Assembly (NCBI GenBank): GCA_020746105.1 | Contig: CM036630.1 | Location: forward strand, 12,919,840-12,983,839 | Reading direction: 5' to 3' | Length of the DNA: 64,000 nt | Source of the DNA: Trogon surrucura | Taxonomy: Eukaryota > Chordata > Aves > Trogoniformes > Trogonidae | Part shown: piece by piece, positions 48,950-59,809 of the stretch | Layout: every line of letters starts with the position of its first letter | How positions within the stretch are numbered: the stretch's first letter is position 1 | The notes under the pieces: generated by a model | What the model was told of the DNA's origin: nothing | Database searches by the model: none | What the model saw: only the letters and a program-made list of their open reading frames with translations | Program-made: the position numbers and the translations under genes

Positions 48950-49948
48950 GGTTTGGACGGGAAGATAAGGAGAGAGAGGAAAAGGAAGAGGATAAGGAAG
49001 AAAAGAAGGAAGAAGAGGAGAAGGAAGAGACAGAGGGAGAAAAAGAGAAGGACAAGAAGAAGAGGAAGAAGAAGGAGGAAGAGGAAAAGGTAGGGGAATG
49101 ACGGAGATTCCTGCAGATCAGCTGCTGAACCATTTGCCAGAGCATTTTGAGCCCTAAAGTCCCCAGAATAGTACTCAGGGTGAGCTCAGCATTTCCCAAA
49201 CCATCTGCTGCTGGGGACCCCCTGGACTGACAGTGCCATGGGCAGGATTTGTAGGCAATTAGAAAGCAGCGGCCCCAACTCTACACCCTGTCTGTGAAGG
49301 GAAGCCGTGACTGACCCATGGCAACCCAACAGTTCTGGTGGCATTGTATGCAAGATTTTTCCACTAAGAGACAGCCCTAGCTTTGCTCCAAATATTCTCA
49401 GTTAGTTCTCCCTCCTTTTCCTCCTGTTTCAACCCAAATGAGATGCGGCTGTGGACAGTGATGCTATCTGCACTGCACACACCATTGGATCCATGCTCTT
49501 GGCTCTGGGGGTCTCTGCAGGGCCATGGGCACTCATGGCATTACAGCAGCACCTGTAGTGCCAGCCTGGCTCTGGATACCCACAAAACCAGACATCTTTC
49601 TGACTCAAGGCTCTAGCTCAAACAGCAAATGGGGTGACAGGGTCCCTGGTGATGTTTGTCTTTCTCTTCACCCCTGCAGGGAGATGGGGAAGAAGACAGG
49701 AGGAGCAGCAGCAGCTCTGACAGTGACTCAGAGGAGGTAACCACAACCCCAGCTCCATGATGGGGTGGTGAGGTTTGCACCTACAAACCCCTGTGTGGGC
49801 GCTGGTTATGGGTGCCATCAAATGCCTAGAGGTACTGGGGGACAGGACACAAAACACCCAACATTCCTCTCATGTGCTGTCACTTTTCTTTTTATTCTTA
49901 CCCCTGGACCACGACATTGACAAGGATGATATGGAAGACAAAGATTAG
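48950..49948 (+). CDS. Last three exons of an unrecognised Lys/Glu-rich protein with an acidic Ser/Asp tail
   Basis: Three short exons with AG/GT borders and consistent phases: 48950-49089 (acceptor TTGTAG, donor GTAGGG, entered in phase 1), 49680-49736 (acceptor CCCCTGCAG, donor GTAACC) and 49925-49948 (acceptor GACAAG, ending in TAG). Together they encode GFGREDKEREEKEEDKEEKK and more alternating Glu/Lys (about 46 residues), then GDGEEDRRSSSSSDSDSEE, then DDMEDKD and stop. AATAAA at 50049 follows about 100 bp later. The Lys/Glu part should form a charged single helix or remain disordered; the Ser/Asp tail is a typical CK2 phosphorylation stretch. In both other frames the first exon meets a stop codon or cannot use the donor. 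Upstream exons are not identified, so the gene's 5' limit, start and identity are unknown. The third acceptor has a weak pyrimidine tract. I do not recognise the family. Confidence 0.5.
48960..49092. repeat. Polypurine tract overlapping the Lys/Glu-rich exon
   Basis: About 130 bp of the plus strand are almost entirely A and G (GAA, GAG, AAG codons), with only isolated pyrimidines. It coincides with the coding exon 48950-49089, so the asymmetry is probably coding-driven, but low-complexity expansion is possible. Confidence 0.8.
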
Positions 49949-50048
49949 CCTTCCTGTGCCAAGCAGCAGTGTGCACCCTGGGTGTGCCAAGAAGGTGCAG
50001 ATGCAAACAGCAGCTCATGCTGGAGGGGGCCTTGGCTGCTTTTAGCAA

Positions 50049-50054
50049 AATAAA
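50049..50054 (+). terminator. Poly(A) signal of the acidic-tail gene
   Basis: AATAAA 101 bp after the TAG stop codon at 49946-49948, followed by GT/T-rich sequence. Its position supports the reading of the three short exons as a genuine 3' end. Confidence 0.55.
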
Positions 50055-50224
50055 GGTTTTTATCGGCTCCAAAGAGAAATGCTATTTATTCATCCAGTCA
50101 CACTGGCTATCCAGTGCTATTTGTCCCTCCTGCAAAGGTAACGGCCAAGGCAAGGCAATAGGCAGGGAGCTGCGATCTCGATGAGCGGGTTTTATTCAAG
50201 ACCATCAAAGAGCCTGGAGAGGCT

Positions 50225-50390
50225 AATAGAATCATTAAGGTTGGAAAAGACCTCTAAGATCATCAAGTCCAACCATCAACCCAATGCCACCCTGACCACT
50301 AAACCATATCCCAAAGTGCCACATCTACACGTTTTTTTGAACACGTCCAAGGCTGGGGTGGAGGAGTCACCAAATCCAGGGAGCTATGGC
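50225..50390 (-). mobile_element. CR1 LINE 3' fragment, minus strand
   Basis: On the minus strand this is the end of a CR1 copy: the block around GGTTGGACTTGATGATCTTA and a TTAATGATTCT end at 50227. It is 5'-truncated near 50390. It follows the poly(A) signal of the acidic-tail gene by about 170 bp. Confidence 0.85.
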
Positions 50391-50613
50391 TGCCTGGCTC
50401 TAATAGTCCCCCAAAATCAGATAGTCCTGAAATCTCCCGCCTGTCCCCTCCATGCTGCTTGCTGTGGGATGGAGAAGCCTGAGCTGCAGCACAGATGGGC
50501 CCTGCAAAAGGCGAAACCAGGCGCCTGAGGCTGTGCTGAGCTGTTACAACTAACTGTGATTTCAAATTTATAATAAACAAATGAAGAGTAGCTCCAGGGG
50601 AAGATATATAGGT

Positions 50614-50643
50614 AGATTAGATAGATAGATAGGTAGATTGGAT

Positions 50644-50701
<58 letters not shown>

Positions 50702-50707
50702 TATAGA
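50614..50707. repeat. GATA tetranucleotide microsatellite
   Basis: An imperfect (GATA)n run with GGTAGATT interruptions at its left end, then about 14 uninterrupted units from about 50645 to 50700. Likely length-polymorphic. Confidence 0.95.
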
Positions 50708-50839
50708 TGCCCCCCTTCCCTACCTGCGGTGATACCCCCAGCGTAGGGAGCTGACTGTGTGCGCAGCCTGCCTGGGGCTGGAACAGGGTGCTGCGGAGGG
50801 GAGAAATAATAAAAAAATAAAATAAAAGGGGAGATATTG

Positions 50840-51010
50840 GAAAAAATGAGCTGGCACCGCCATCTACCGGGGATGGGACGTCTGGGCAGGGGTTTCATAA
50901 CCGCTCGGCTGTTTTGTAAGGCTCCCGGAGCGCGGCCGGGGGCACGGAGCACCGGCGCCGGGGCGGGGTTCGGCCCCGCAGCGACAGGGGAACTCGGAGG
51001 AGGAGATTGC
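50840..51010. other. Small orphan CpG island
   Basis: A GC-rich, CpG-dense patch (around GGAGCGCGGCCGGGGGC and CACCGGCGCCGGGGCGG) between AT-rich sequences, just after the GATA microsatellite. No supported exon or gene start adjoins it. It could be a promoter of an unrecognised transcript or part of a boundary element with the CTCF-like motif at 50856. Confidence 0.6.
50856..50870 (-). promoter_or_regulatory. CTCF-like motif, minus strand
   Basis: On the minus strand CCGGTAGATGGCGGT matches the CTCF core consensus CCASYAGRKGGCRSY at 14 of 15 positions. It lies at the left side of the small CpG island at 50.84-51.0 kb. The match is seen; binding is inferred. Confidence 0.5.
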
Positions 51011-54000
51011 ACCCTTAAAAGCAATGCCAGCACCCTGAGCCACCATATATAATATATAGAGCTAAGCCCAGAAGTCTCACCGTCACTAAAAACTTCAATG
51101 CAAACATGAGCACAAGCTCTTTCCTGCTGTGTCGTTGCCTTGATGCGCTTCCTGTAAGGAGTCTATTTTTAAGGATATTTTCCTGAGTAATGCAGATTTC
51201 AGAGAAGCTTGAGTTTAAGAGTCAACACAGTGGAGGATTTTACTTGAAACCACAGAATATGGCTTTAGATGTTGTTTTCATGGAACAAACACAGACGGCT
51301 CTTGTATAATCACAACAAACAGCAGGAAAGATGCTGAGGAATGTTGTCTTAATTATCCAGCACAAAGATTAAAGGGAAAACATGAAGACTGGAAAAACAA
51401 ACAACCCCAAAAGCTAAACTGGATTTCAATGCGCTCGTTTGGCTTCAGCTGGGAAAGAGCAAGTTAAGTAAGTAACTTACTGCTCTATGAACAAGGGTGC
51501 CTTAATGTTAAATAACCCTGGTGGTGTTGTTTTACATATTTTACTTTCCTCTCCGTGCAATTACGCAGGACTCTTGCACAAGATTGCACAAGACAACCTA
51601 CTTCCAAGCAGTATATGGAGTTGCAGCATTTTACAATCCCCTCAGGCCAGGCTCCCGCAGGATGGGAATGTCTTGGAATAAATTCTGTGTATCTGGACAT
51701 GAAAAGGGGAGGCCCTGCCTTTGCTTTTTAAGTTAAAGGTTGGAAACTTTTCAAGTGTGCTGTGCCAGACTGTTTTCTGAGGTGAAGCATGCCTCTAGAT
51801 GTTCAGTTGGAGCTGAGAGGACTGAGATTTTGCTTCTTAGCTGATGACAGATACCTCACTAAATGAGCTAGAAGCCCTAGAATTATCCTTTGCACCTTGT
51901 GCCCCAGCTCCCAAAGTGGTTGAAGCTTCCAAACAGCTGCCTGCAGCTGATGCCACCAATGTGTCCTCACACTGTCCCAAATCTCAGCACCTTCACGTCC
52001 TCAGAGCCAGTGCTGGGTGCACCCCACACTGCCGGGTACTGGCGAGTTCCAAGCCAGGCAACGTCTTACTGCTTGCTGTTTGTGTTTTACGGTCCCTGCT
52101 TCAGGTCACTGTGCTAAACTCTGTGCAAATACAATATGTGCAGCCAGATCCCTGTGGCACAAGGACAAAAAGCAAAACACACCCAGGGACTGGCTGTGGG
52201 AACATCCCAGTGTCTCCTCTGGCAGCCGAGAAGTCCTCTGTCCTGCCTTTGGCACCTCACCCTGCCCGTAGCTCACTCCCCTCTGCACCATGTGCTGGTT
52301 GTGTTTTCCCTGAAAGTTGCGGGGGTGAAAAACCGCTTCAAAATACCTGGTGTGCCCAAGTCCTTGCTGTATCTCAGCCCTGGCTTGAAGCCGAGTGACG
52401 TGAATGGGTGTATAGCATGAGCATTTGCACCAGCCACGCGGATTAGGGCTCAGAAAACACTTGGTGGAGGAGGCAAAAAGCAGGTGGAACATCTGACTTT
52501 GCTGAGGACCCTCAGCTGCAGGGAGGCAGTAGCTGTCCTGTGGGATGCAGCCATGGAAATTTGGGTGTCTCCCAGCACCGGGATGGGTGCTTGCCCACAG
52601 ACGTGACAGCCAGCAGCTTCCCAAGCACTGCTGGGCACGAGGTCTGACTTCATCAGGGTGTTCAACCACCTCATTTGCTTAAAGCATCTGCCAGGTTCAA
52701 CTAGGGGCTCCTTGGAGCTGATGTGCCTTCAGCTGGCTGGGAGAGACAGAACTGTGCTGAACACCCATCACGTCAAGCTCTGGAGGGGTGGAGTAGGAAA
52801 AGAAGACAAGCAAGAGAAACTGGCAGCTCTGAAGTTACTTAAGCAAGTCTTGTTTACATACATTTGCTCCTCTTTATATAATAACCTCAGCTGGTCCTCA
52901 GGGAGCAGGAGGGGTTGTGCTGCCCCTGCTCACAGCATCTGGGGGAACCTGCAGGGACCCCACAGAGCACACAACCGTCCGGGGCCTCGTAGCAGCAGAG
53001 ATGCCAAGGGAGCTTAGGCATGGGGAAAGGACTAATTTCCATACCATTTCATGCAGTGATGCTCCCAAATGAAGGCATTTTTCTATAAATGCCAACAATT
53101 TCAGAACAGAAAGGTTGCACCTTTATTTTGCAATGAAAGTTTTAATCTTGCATCTAGGGGCTTTATTATGTAAAGCGTCCTATTAGGGAAACAAGCCTCT
53201 TTAAGGTAGAGATCAAAAAGAAATCTTTCCTCTGTTCCCAAGTGACCTTCTTCATGGAAAATTTCAAGCTTTCAAGCTGCTTTCCACTGAAAAATGGAAA
53301 CAGAAATTCTGACTTTCCCAGAAAAGCTGATTCCTGCAGCCCTGCTTATGATCTGCTAATCTCTGCAGAGCACTGGGCAGAGGTGTCCTATTAAATGACT
53401 CTTCTATTTTTGCAGGGAATAGTAAGAAAAGCAAAACCCAAACAAAATGTTAGTCTTGCAAGTGAAGGGTGTTTCGGAAGGTCAAATCTCTGCTTCTGCT
53501 TCCTGCGGAGCACTCGTGCTTGCTCCTCTCTGTGCTGTGTCCTTCTGCAACTTGTTCCTTCATTTTGAAAATCTGTAAATTCAGGCTTTTTGCTATGTTA
53601 ATTAGCAGCTAAAAGTTATAGCAGAGCTTTATTCACTGAACTGCTTGGGATTCATTTTCACAAAAGTGTTTCTAAGGATACACAACTTTCACAGCACCCT
53701 TCCCTCCCCTGCAAACCCTACTAGGACTTCTGCATTTGCTTTTTGGGAAGAGCAGAGCAGGATCTTTCCTCCTCAAACCTCACTGCAATAGCATTACTAA
53801 AATCCACACAGAAATGGTGCCAGGCTTCTTGCGAAGGAAAACCTGCAATTTGCTCTGGCAGATCCACCAGGACAGGTTTGTGGGTGAGAGATCGTCTGCC
53901 GAGAACTAACAACTTGACCTCTTTAGAGGCTGTGACGTCCCTGTGTTATGAAAGGGTGCGCTGGCGGCAGGGGCCGTGACTCACTTACCCAAACACGATT

Positions 54001-55281
54001 CACCTGCCGTCCAAAGTGCAGGGAGAGGTGGAGGCAAAACACCCTGTAGGAAAAAAAAAAATAAAAAAAAAGGCACAGCCAGAAATACATGTCTGCTCCC
54101 TGAGCAGAAAGCTCTGTCCAGGCCACTGCCACCTCCGCCAGCCAAGGAGCCCACAAGCAGCTTTTCATAATTGTGGTGGAGACACAGCCTTGCTCATCCT
54201 GCCTGAAATGCAGCCCAGTGCCTGTGTCCGGGGCTCCACCCCAGCCGGCTGTGGGGAAGGGGGGCTGCAGGAAGACCTTGAGCAGCCCCCTGCATTGCCC
54301 CCCAAGTCTTCAAGGTGCTTCATTCTCCTCCATGGTCAGACATGGGTGTTAGCTGGAATTTGAGCCACTGGCTTTACAAGAGCTCTTTTGTCCCCATGAA
54401 GAAGGACACTGAATTCTCAGGCTGGTGGTGGTGAAGATGCCAGAGCTGAAGGAATAAAGACCAGGGCAGAGGAAGAGGAAGCTACACGCAAAAGGTCATC
54501 TGGGAAAAACATCTGTAGAGGAGCCAACACCGAAAGCAGAGAAAGAGGGAAAGATCTGCAGCCCCCAGAGCAGTGCAGCCAGGGTGAGCACTCACCCAGC
54601 GGCTCTTGGCCACTGAGGAAGGGAGTATTCATGGAGAGGAAGCTCAGCCACAGGACACCAGAGTTTGCCTGTGCTTGCCCAGCACCCAGACAACCCCACT
54701 GGCACCAGAAAATTCACTCCTGGCTGGTGCCGTGTGACGGGGAACTGAGGTCCTCTGCCAGCCAGCATCCTCTTGTGACCCATTAAGGCATGGGATGAGT
54801 GGGACAAGCTGGACCCTGGACCTGACTGGACCATAGTCAGGTAGAGGCATCACTGCAGAGCAGGCTCTGCCATCTGCAGAGCCCACCCACTGCCACTTCG
54901 CAGCCTCCTTTGGCAAAGTGAAAAGGCGGCGCTGGGTCCCTGCCAGCCCTGCTGGCATCTCATCAGATGGGTGGGAGCTAAACAGGAAAAGTGAAAAAAA
55001 GGAAGAAATGAGGGAGGCGGCACGTACTCGTTTCTTGCTGGGGCAGGGAGCCAAGGCCACACGGGCTGGTGAATGAGTGGGGCACGGCAGCCTGACAAGT
55101 CCCCGAGCTGCAGTGATGGGCCACCACAGTGTCCCCTCCAGGCCACATGTCCCAGGTCAGGCACATGGACACACAGCTTGTGAAGCTGGTAACTTTTGTC
55201 TGACCCTGCTCTAATGATCGATTATAAATCAGTCCTCCCGTTGAAGAAGGTGAAGTAGGTGATGTGACCTCCAGGTCTGGC

Positions 55282-55296
55282 CCACTAGGGCGCAGC
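55282..55296 (+). promoter_or_regulatory. CTCF-like motif, plus strand
   Basis: CCACTAGGGCGCAGC matches the CTCF core consensus at 14 of 15 positions. It lies in otherwise featureless intergenic DNA upstream of the LONRF-family gene. Confidence 0.5.
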
Positions 55297-58200
55297 TCCC
55301 TGTGGACACCAGCCCTCTTGGAAGTGGTGGAGCTTGTTGCAATGTAGTGGTGGAGCCATGTCCTCAGAGAGTGGGTTCCTTATAGCTTTTCCTCCTCTAA
55401 TCACTTGGTTATGTTATCCATGCCCTTATGTACCCTAGGATTAGATGGTGCTGAACAAACTGCGCTGACTTTGGGCCTCTCCATAGGATCTCCCACAGAT
55501 CGGGGATCTTCAGCTGCCCTTGAAACATCGATGAAACAATTGCAAAGCGTCAAAGAAAGCATACAGCACCCTGTACCACAGACCACGGTCTTGTGACCCA
55601 TCCTTGGGTTTCCCCCTGGATAGTGGGGACAATTCTGACCTTGCTTTTAGCTGTACATGTTTCTCCGGGACGTGTGGCTTGTACGTGACCGCCTACGGAA
55701 AAAGACATCTCCATGCATTTTATGTGAGACTTGCTTCCAAGACTGAGTGATAATGTTCTGCCAACCTCTTTGCCAAGATGTTTGGCCCAAGAGAAGTAAA
55801 ATGAGCAAGACACGGATCTGGGCTCTCCCCCTGTGACTCTCTGGTTTCCAGAAGTTCAGGCGTAAACCCAGTTACATGAGCAATGAGATAATGTTACATC
55901 GCAGCTCTGTGTCCTGCCAATCCATGTGATAGTCAACTCATTTCTCTAGGAATGATGATGCCTCAGGAAAAGCCTGTATGACTCAAAAGAGAAAATATTA
56001 GAAGTTTTCTTTAAAGGAAAATATATAAGTTTTCTTTAGTTCTCTAACTGTTTACATTTGATCCTCCTTACTGAGCGAGTCAGAGCCTCTCTGAGCTCTC
56101 AAGCAGCAGAGTTTCGGGATCCGGGAACAAAACTGTGTGATTAATATGATTTCACCCTGCCCAATGCCTAGTCAGCACAGTGCAGACCTCAACATCAAGG
56201 AGCAGTGTGGCAATTTGCTTGCCTCTGCCCAAGAGAAAACCAGGAGTGGAGCAACTTCCTTTTTTGAATACAGAGACCTAAAAGAAAAAGATGCTGGTTG
56301 TAAGAGATGGGCCATGACTGCAGATGAAGAGTCTCCCACACCACTTGCTGCCACTTCCTTTTGCTTCACTTCCCAGGACCAGCTTTGAAGCACGTGTGGC
56401 AAGTGGAGAAAGCTGGTGGTTGAATAACATCCTGGATCTGGAAATATTATGATGCAAAGAAAACAAAAATTACAGGAAATTGATGTGTTTGTTGACAGGC
56501 TGGGTGGGGTATGATGCAAATAACTCCCTGCATGTTATTTGCACGTACTGAGGTGTAGAAATAATTCTTCAGGCCAACTCTCAAGGCTTGCAGACAAGCT
56601 GGGCTCCAGGCACAGCGCTGCAGAAAGGGTGCTGTAAGACACGGGGGCACGAGTGGGTCTGCATGGGTGCCGAGGCTGGATTTGGCCCTGGCTCTTTGAT
56701 CACCCAGCAAGCTGCACTGGCTCTTACACATCCATGGCACCCCTGCTGATGGCAACACTTCTCCTCAGCTGGGACACTGACACTTTCTTCCTGCTGCTTT
56801 TGAAACGGGGAAGCTAGTTCTACCTCTGTGCAACACGACATTCAGGTCTGATGGTGACAGTCTTGCCTGCGCAGGAGGAGGCTGGTGGGCAGAGTGGGGA
56901 TAACTGCATGTAAAAGCAGTCATGACATTCCTGGTGCATACTCCTGTTTAGCAAGTGCTTGTGGTGCCTTTGAAGGCACCGCAAGGAGCACACAGGTCTC
57001 TTTGAACAAAAAAAAGGCACCACTGGGAAGGTGCTGTCACCTCTAAGCGACTCCTTAATCCCTGATGTGTCAAAATCAAATGTCAACGCTTGCAACAAAT
57101 ATTTATGTACTAAAAATGAGCAAGTCTAGCTGGTGTGAAATCCCTGATCCCGACATTGTGCTGCCAGCAGCCTGGTCCATGTCAAGGAATCTGAAGCACA
57201 AGCTTGTGGCTGGGAGCCAGAGGAGGAGCTGGTTTCCCCTGTGGCAACACCTGGAACTCCTCACCCTGCACTGACCTCTGGCTGTTTCTCCACCTTTAAA
57301 GTGGAAAAAAAATTTTAAAAATTCCTATTGGGCTTTGCAAATATTTCCTAAACACAGTACGATCTGTTCTGTGTTATGCAAAACGTGAAGTCCTCATGTG
57401 GCCAGTGGAGTGGTTAACATTAAGAATTTAAAACTTTTTTTAATTATTTTTTTTTTTGTAGTTATGTACTGAGTCGGCACAAACACAGCAGTGACGAGCA
57501 AAGGCATTTGGAGTTCAGAACGGACTCAGTTCTGGATGGAATGAAGAAAACAAATTGCTCTTGTGCTACCACTAATGAAGCCTGGTTTTCAATAGACTTG
57601 CCTGTTGTGGCTGATTGATTTTTAGCTGCATTATGCAAAGTTAGCAGCACATCCTGGTGGCTTAGGAGGCACTGAAGAGCCCACACATGTGAGGATGGTC
57701 ATGGAATGAATCAGGAGGTGAGAGAAAGAGCAAGGTAGGTCCCAGGGAACAGCCTGGTGTCTCCTGGAGGAGCTGGCTGGGCTGATGAAAGATGCTAAGC
57801 TGCTCACCTGATACCTGCTGCCCATGGCAGAGGGCTGCTTCTCCCAAGCTAAGCCACACAGGTTGTGGGAGTACTCTTCAAGCACGTTGCTGTGAAGTTG
57901 GCCACAGTAGCTACACTCACCCTCATTTCATGGCTCAAGAGCCACAAATATGTCCTTCTTGAGGGATAATCTGTTGTAAGACTGGTGAGGACTCCATGGT
58001 GACAATCTTTTGTTTTAGTGAATGGCTGGGTTTTGGTGGAGAAGCTAGCCATGGTGAGAACTTAGTCTTGAGAGTGCTCGGTGTGAATGAGCCTTGCCCA
58101 TGTGGGAAATGCCCATGGGAGAACTGCTGGGGGAAGTGATGTGGCTGGTCCCTCTGGGAGGGTGACCAAAGACTGATCTTGTGGATGGGGAACATGGAAA

Positions 58201-59298
58201 ATGTCCCCTGTGGTGCAGAGTCTCTAATAGCCTCACAATGCTCCTGGGCTGACCACTGTCCCTAATGTCACACTCAGGAGGTGTTTGGGCTTGTGCCTGC
58301 TAAACAGGGCCTGAGATTTCTCCAGTCCGAAGGGCTCACTTAGAAAGATAACGGAGTGATCAGCAAAGCCTTCCAAGCCCACATAAAATACTTAGTTGTT
58401 GAGCTTTTAAAATGGCTCATGAGTTGTTTAACGTAATCACAGTAGATTTTGAAACAAAACCTGCTCCACAGCCCAGACTCCAGCAGGCACTCCCTTAATG
58501 GGGCATGGGTTTCACCAGCACTCACGTCCCACTGGTGATACCTCCCTGAGTATCCCTTCCAGCGCGTGCATGGGTTCGGTTTGTTTCTGCGGACACACGA
58601 AGGAGCCTTTGGGGAATGTGCATCACCCTTATATAAAATCTGATCCACTAAGCTCCCGAGTTGCCAGACTTGAGCTGTTTTTCCCAGCACCTGCTATGCA
58701 GGAGCTGCTGGCCCCTTGCTGTATGGCTCTGCGGCAGGGGATGGATCTCCCTTGGGACACAGAGCCCATCCTGGGGGTCCATGAGTGGGAAGGGGACTAC
58801 CCATTGAACTCGTTCAATTCTGGATAAGCAGAGTATGAGGGAGATGCGGTTTCTCACCTGCATTGGAGGGACAACCCTTTCCCCCCAAACATCCCACTGT
58901 GACAGATCTGCACGGCAGGGTCTGCAAAGGGGCCCTTGGTGCACCCCAACCTCACAACGTGGCCCCCAGCCCTGCTCTGAAGAGCCTCAGCTAGCTCAGG
59001 CACCCCACGCCCTGTGCTGCTCCCCAGCACCCCCAGGTATCCCGTGCCCCAGCTGCCCTGGAGCACCCTGCCCACCCACTCGCCCGACCCTGTCTCAGAG
59101 CACCCTGTGTCCCCCAGGCCGTGTGCCCCAGCCCTGCTCTGTGGCACCTCACATGGGTTGGCTCCAAAGCGCCCTGGCCCCACTCCAGAGCACCCCAAAA
59201 CATCCCTCACAACTTTGCACCATGGTCCCACTTCAGCGTGCTTCCAAATCCCCCCAGGGAAGGACCCTGAGCCCCAGCTGTTCCGGAGAGCCGTCCGG

Positions 59299-59345
59299 AG
59301 GCTGTGCTGTTGGAGCAGGTGGGTACCAATGTAGGTCACTTTCTG
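59299..59345. repeat. 47-bp direct repeat, left copy
   Basis: This 47-bp stretch, starting AGGCTGTGCTGTTGG and ending GGTCACTTTCTG, is identical to 60297-60343. The two copies are in direct orientation and offset by 998 bp. Similarity stops abruptly at both ends. This copy lies just upstream of the LONRF CpG island. Confidence 0.9.
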
Positions 59346-59379
59346 GAGAGCCCCGCACGGCTTCGCATCCCCCGACGTG

Positions 59380-59809
59380 CCCCCGCAGCCCGGCTGCTCC
59401 GGAGCCCCCCAGCACCGCCGCGTCTCTCCTCCGCGCGATCGGCACCGGAGCCCTCCCAACACTCCCGTACCCGACCCCACACTGGGGAAACAGTCCCCCC
59501 GCCTGTCCCGCATCCTTCCCGCTCCCCCCGCCCCGCGCCGCGGCCGCTCCCCGGCGCCCCCGGTACGGCCGGCTCCGTTACGAAACGCGGCCGGGGCGGG
59601 GCGGGGCGGCGGCGGCGGCGGCCAATGGCGGCCCCGGCGGCTCCGCCACCGGCGCCCCCCGCCGGTTCGGCCCGGGGAGGGGGGTCCTGCCCCGGCCGGC
59701 CGGGCCGAGGATGGGCTGAGGCGGGCGGAGCGGGGACCCGGCGGCGGGCGGGGTGTGCGGCAGCGCCGGCTTTAGGGGCAGCTCCCCCTCGTCGGCCGCG
59801 ACCGCTGCG
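59380..59809 (+). promoter_or_regulatory. CpG-island promoter of the LONRF-family gene
   Basis: Very CpG-dense sequence without a TATA box, with three overlapping GC boxes (GGGGCGGGGCGGGGCGG near 59592) and a CCAAT box fused to an ATGGCGGC element near 59622. The start site is probably between 59.62 and 59.75 kb. The island continues through exon 1 to about 60,230. Confidence 0.75.

Larger units (their letters stand above)
50391..59298. other. Interval between the acidic-tail gene and the LONRF-family gene
   Basis: Apart from the microsatellite, the orphan CpG island and the CTCF-like motifs listed separately, nothing here can be supported as a gene. The longest frame (51844-52398, plus, 184 codons) has no family resemblance. 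In mammals GRIA1 follows FAM114A2; no glutamate-receptor exon was seen on either strand. Confidence 0.5.

Noticed and set aside
51844..52398. 184-codon open frame on the plus strand
   Set aside because: No family resemblance, no splice or poly(A) context, and overlapping open frames of equal length on the other strand.
43560..59298. GRIA1 exons expected by synteny
   Set aside because: No glutamate-receptor ligand-binding or pore motif seen on either strand.
58835..59719. 294-codon open frame on the plus strand
   Set aside because: Pro/Ser/Ala-rich frame leading into a CpG island, with no domain and no splice support.
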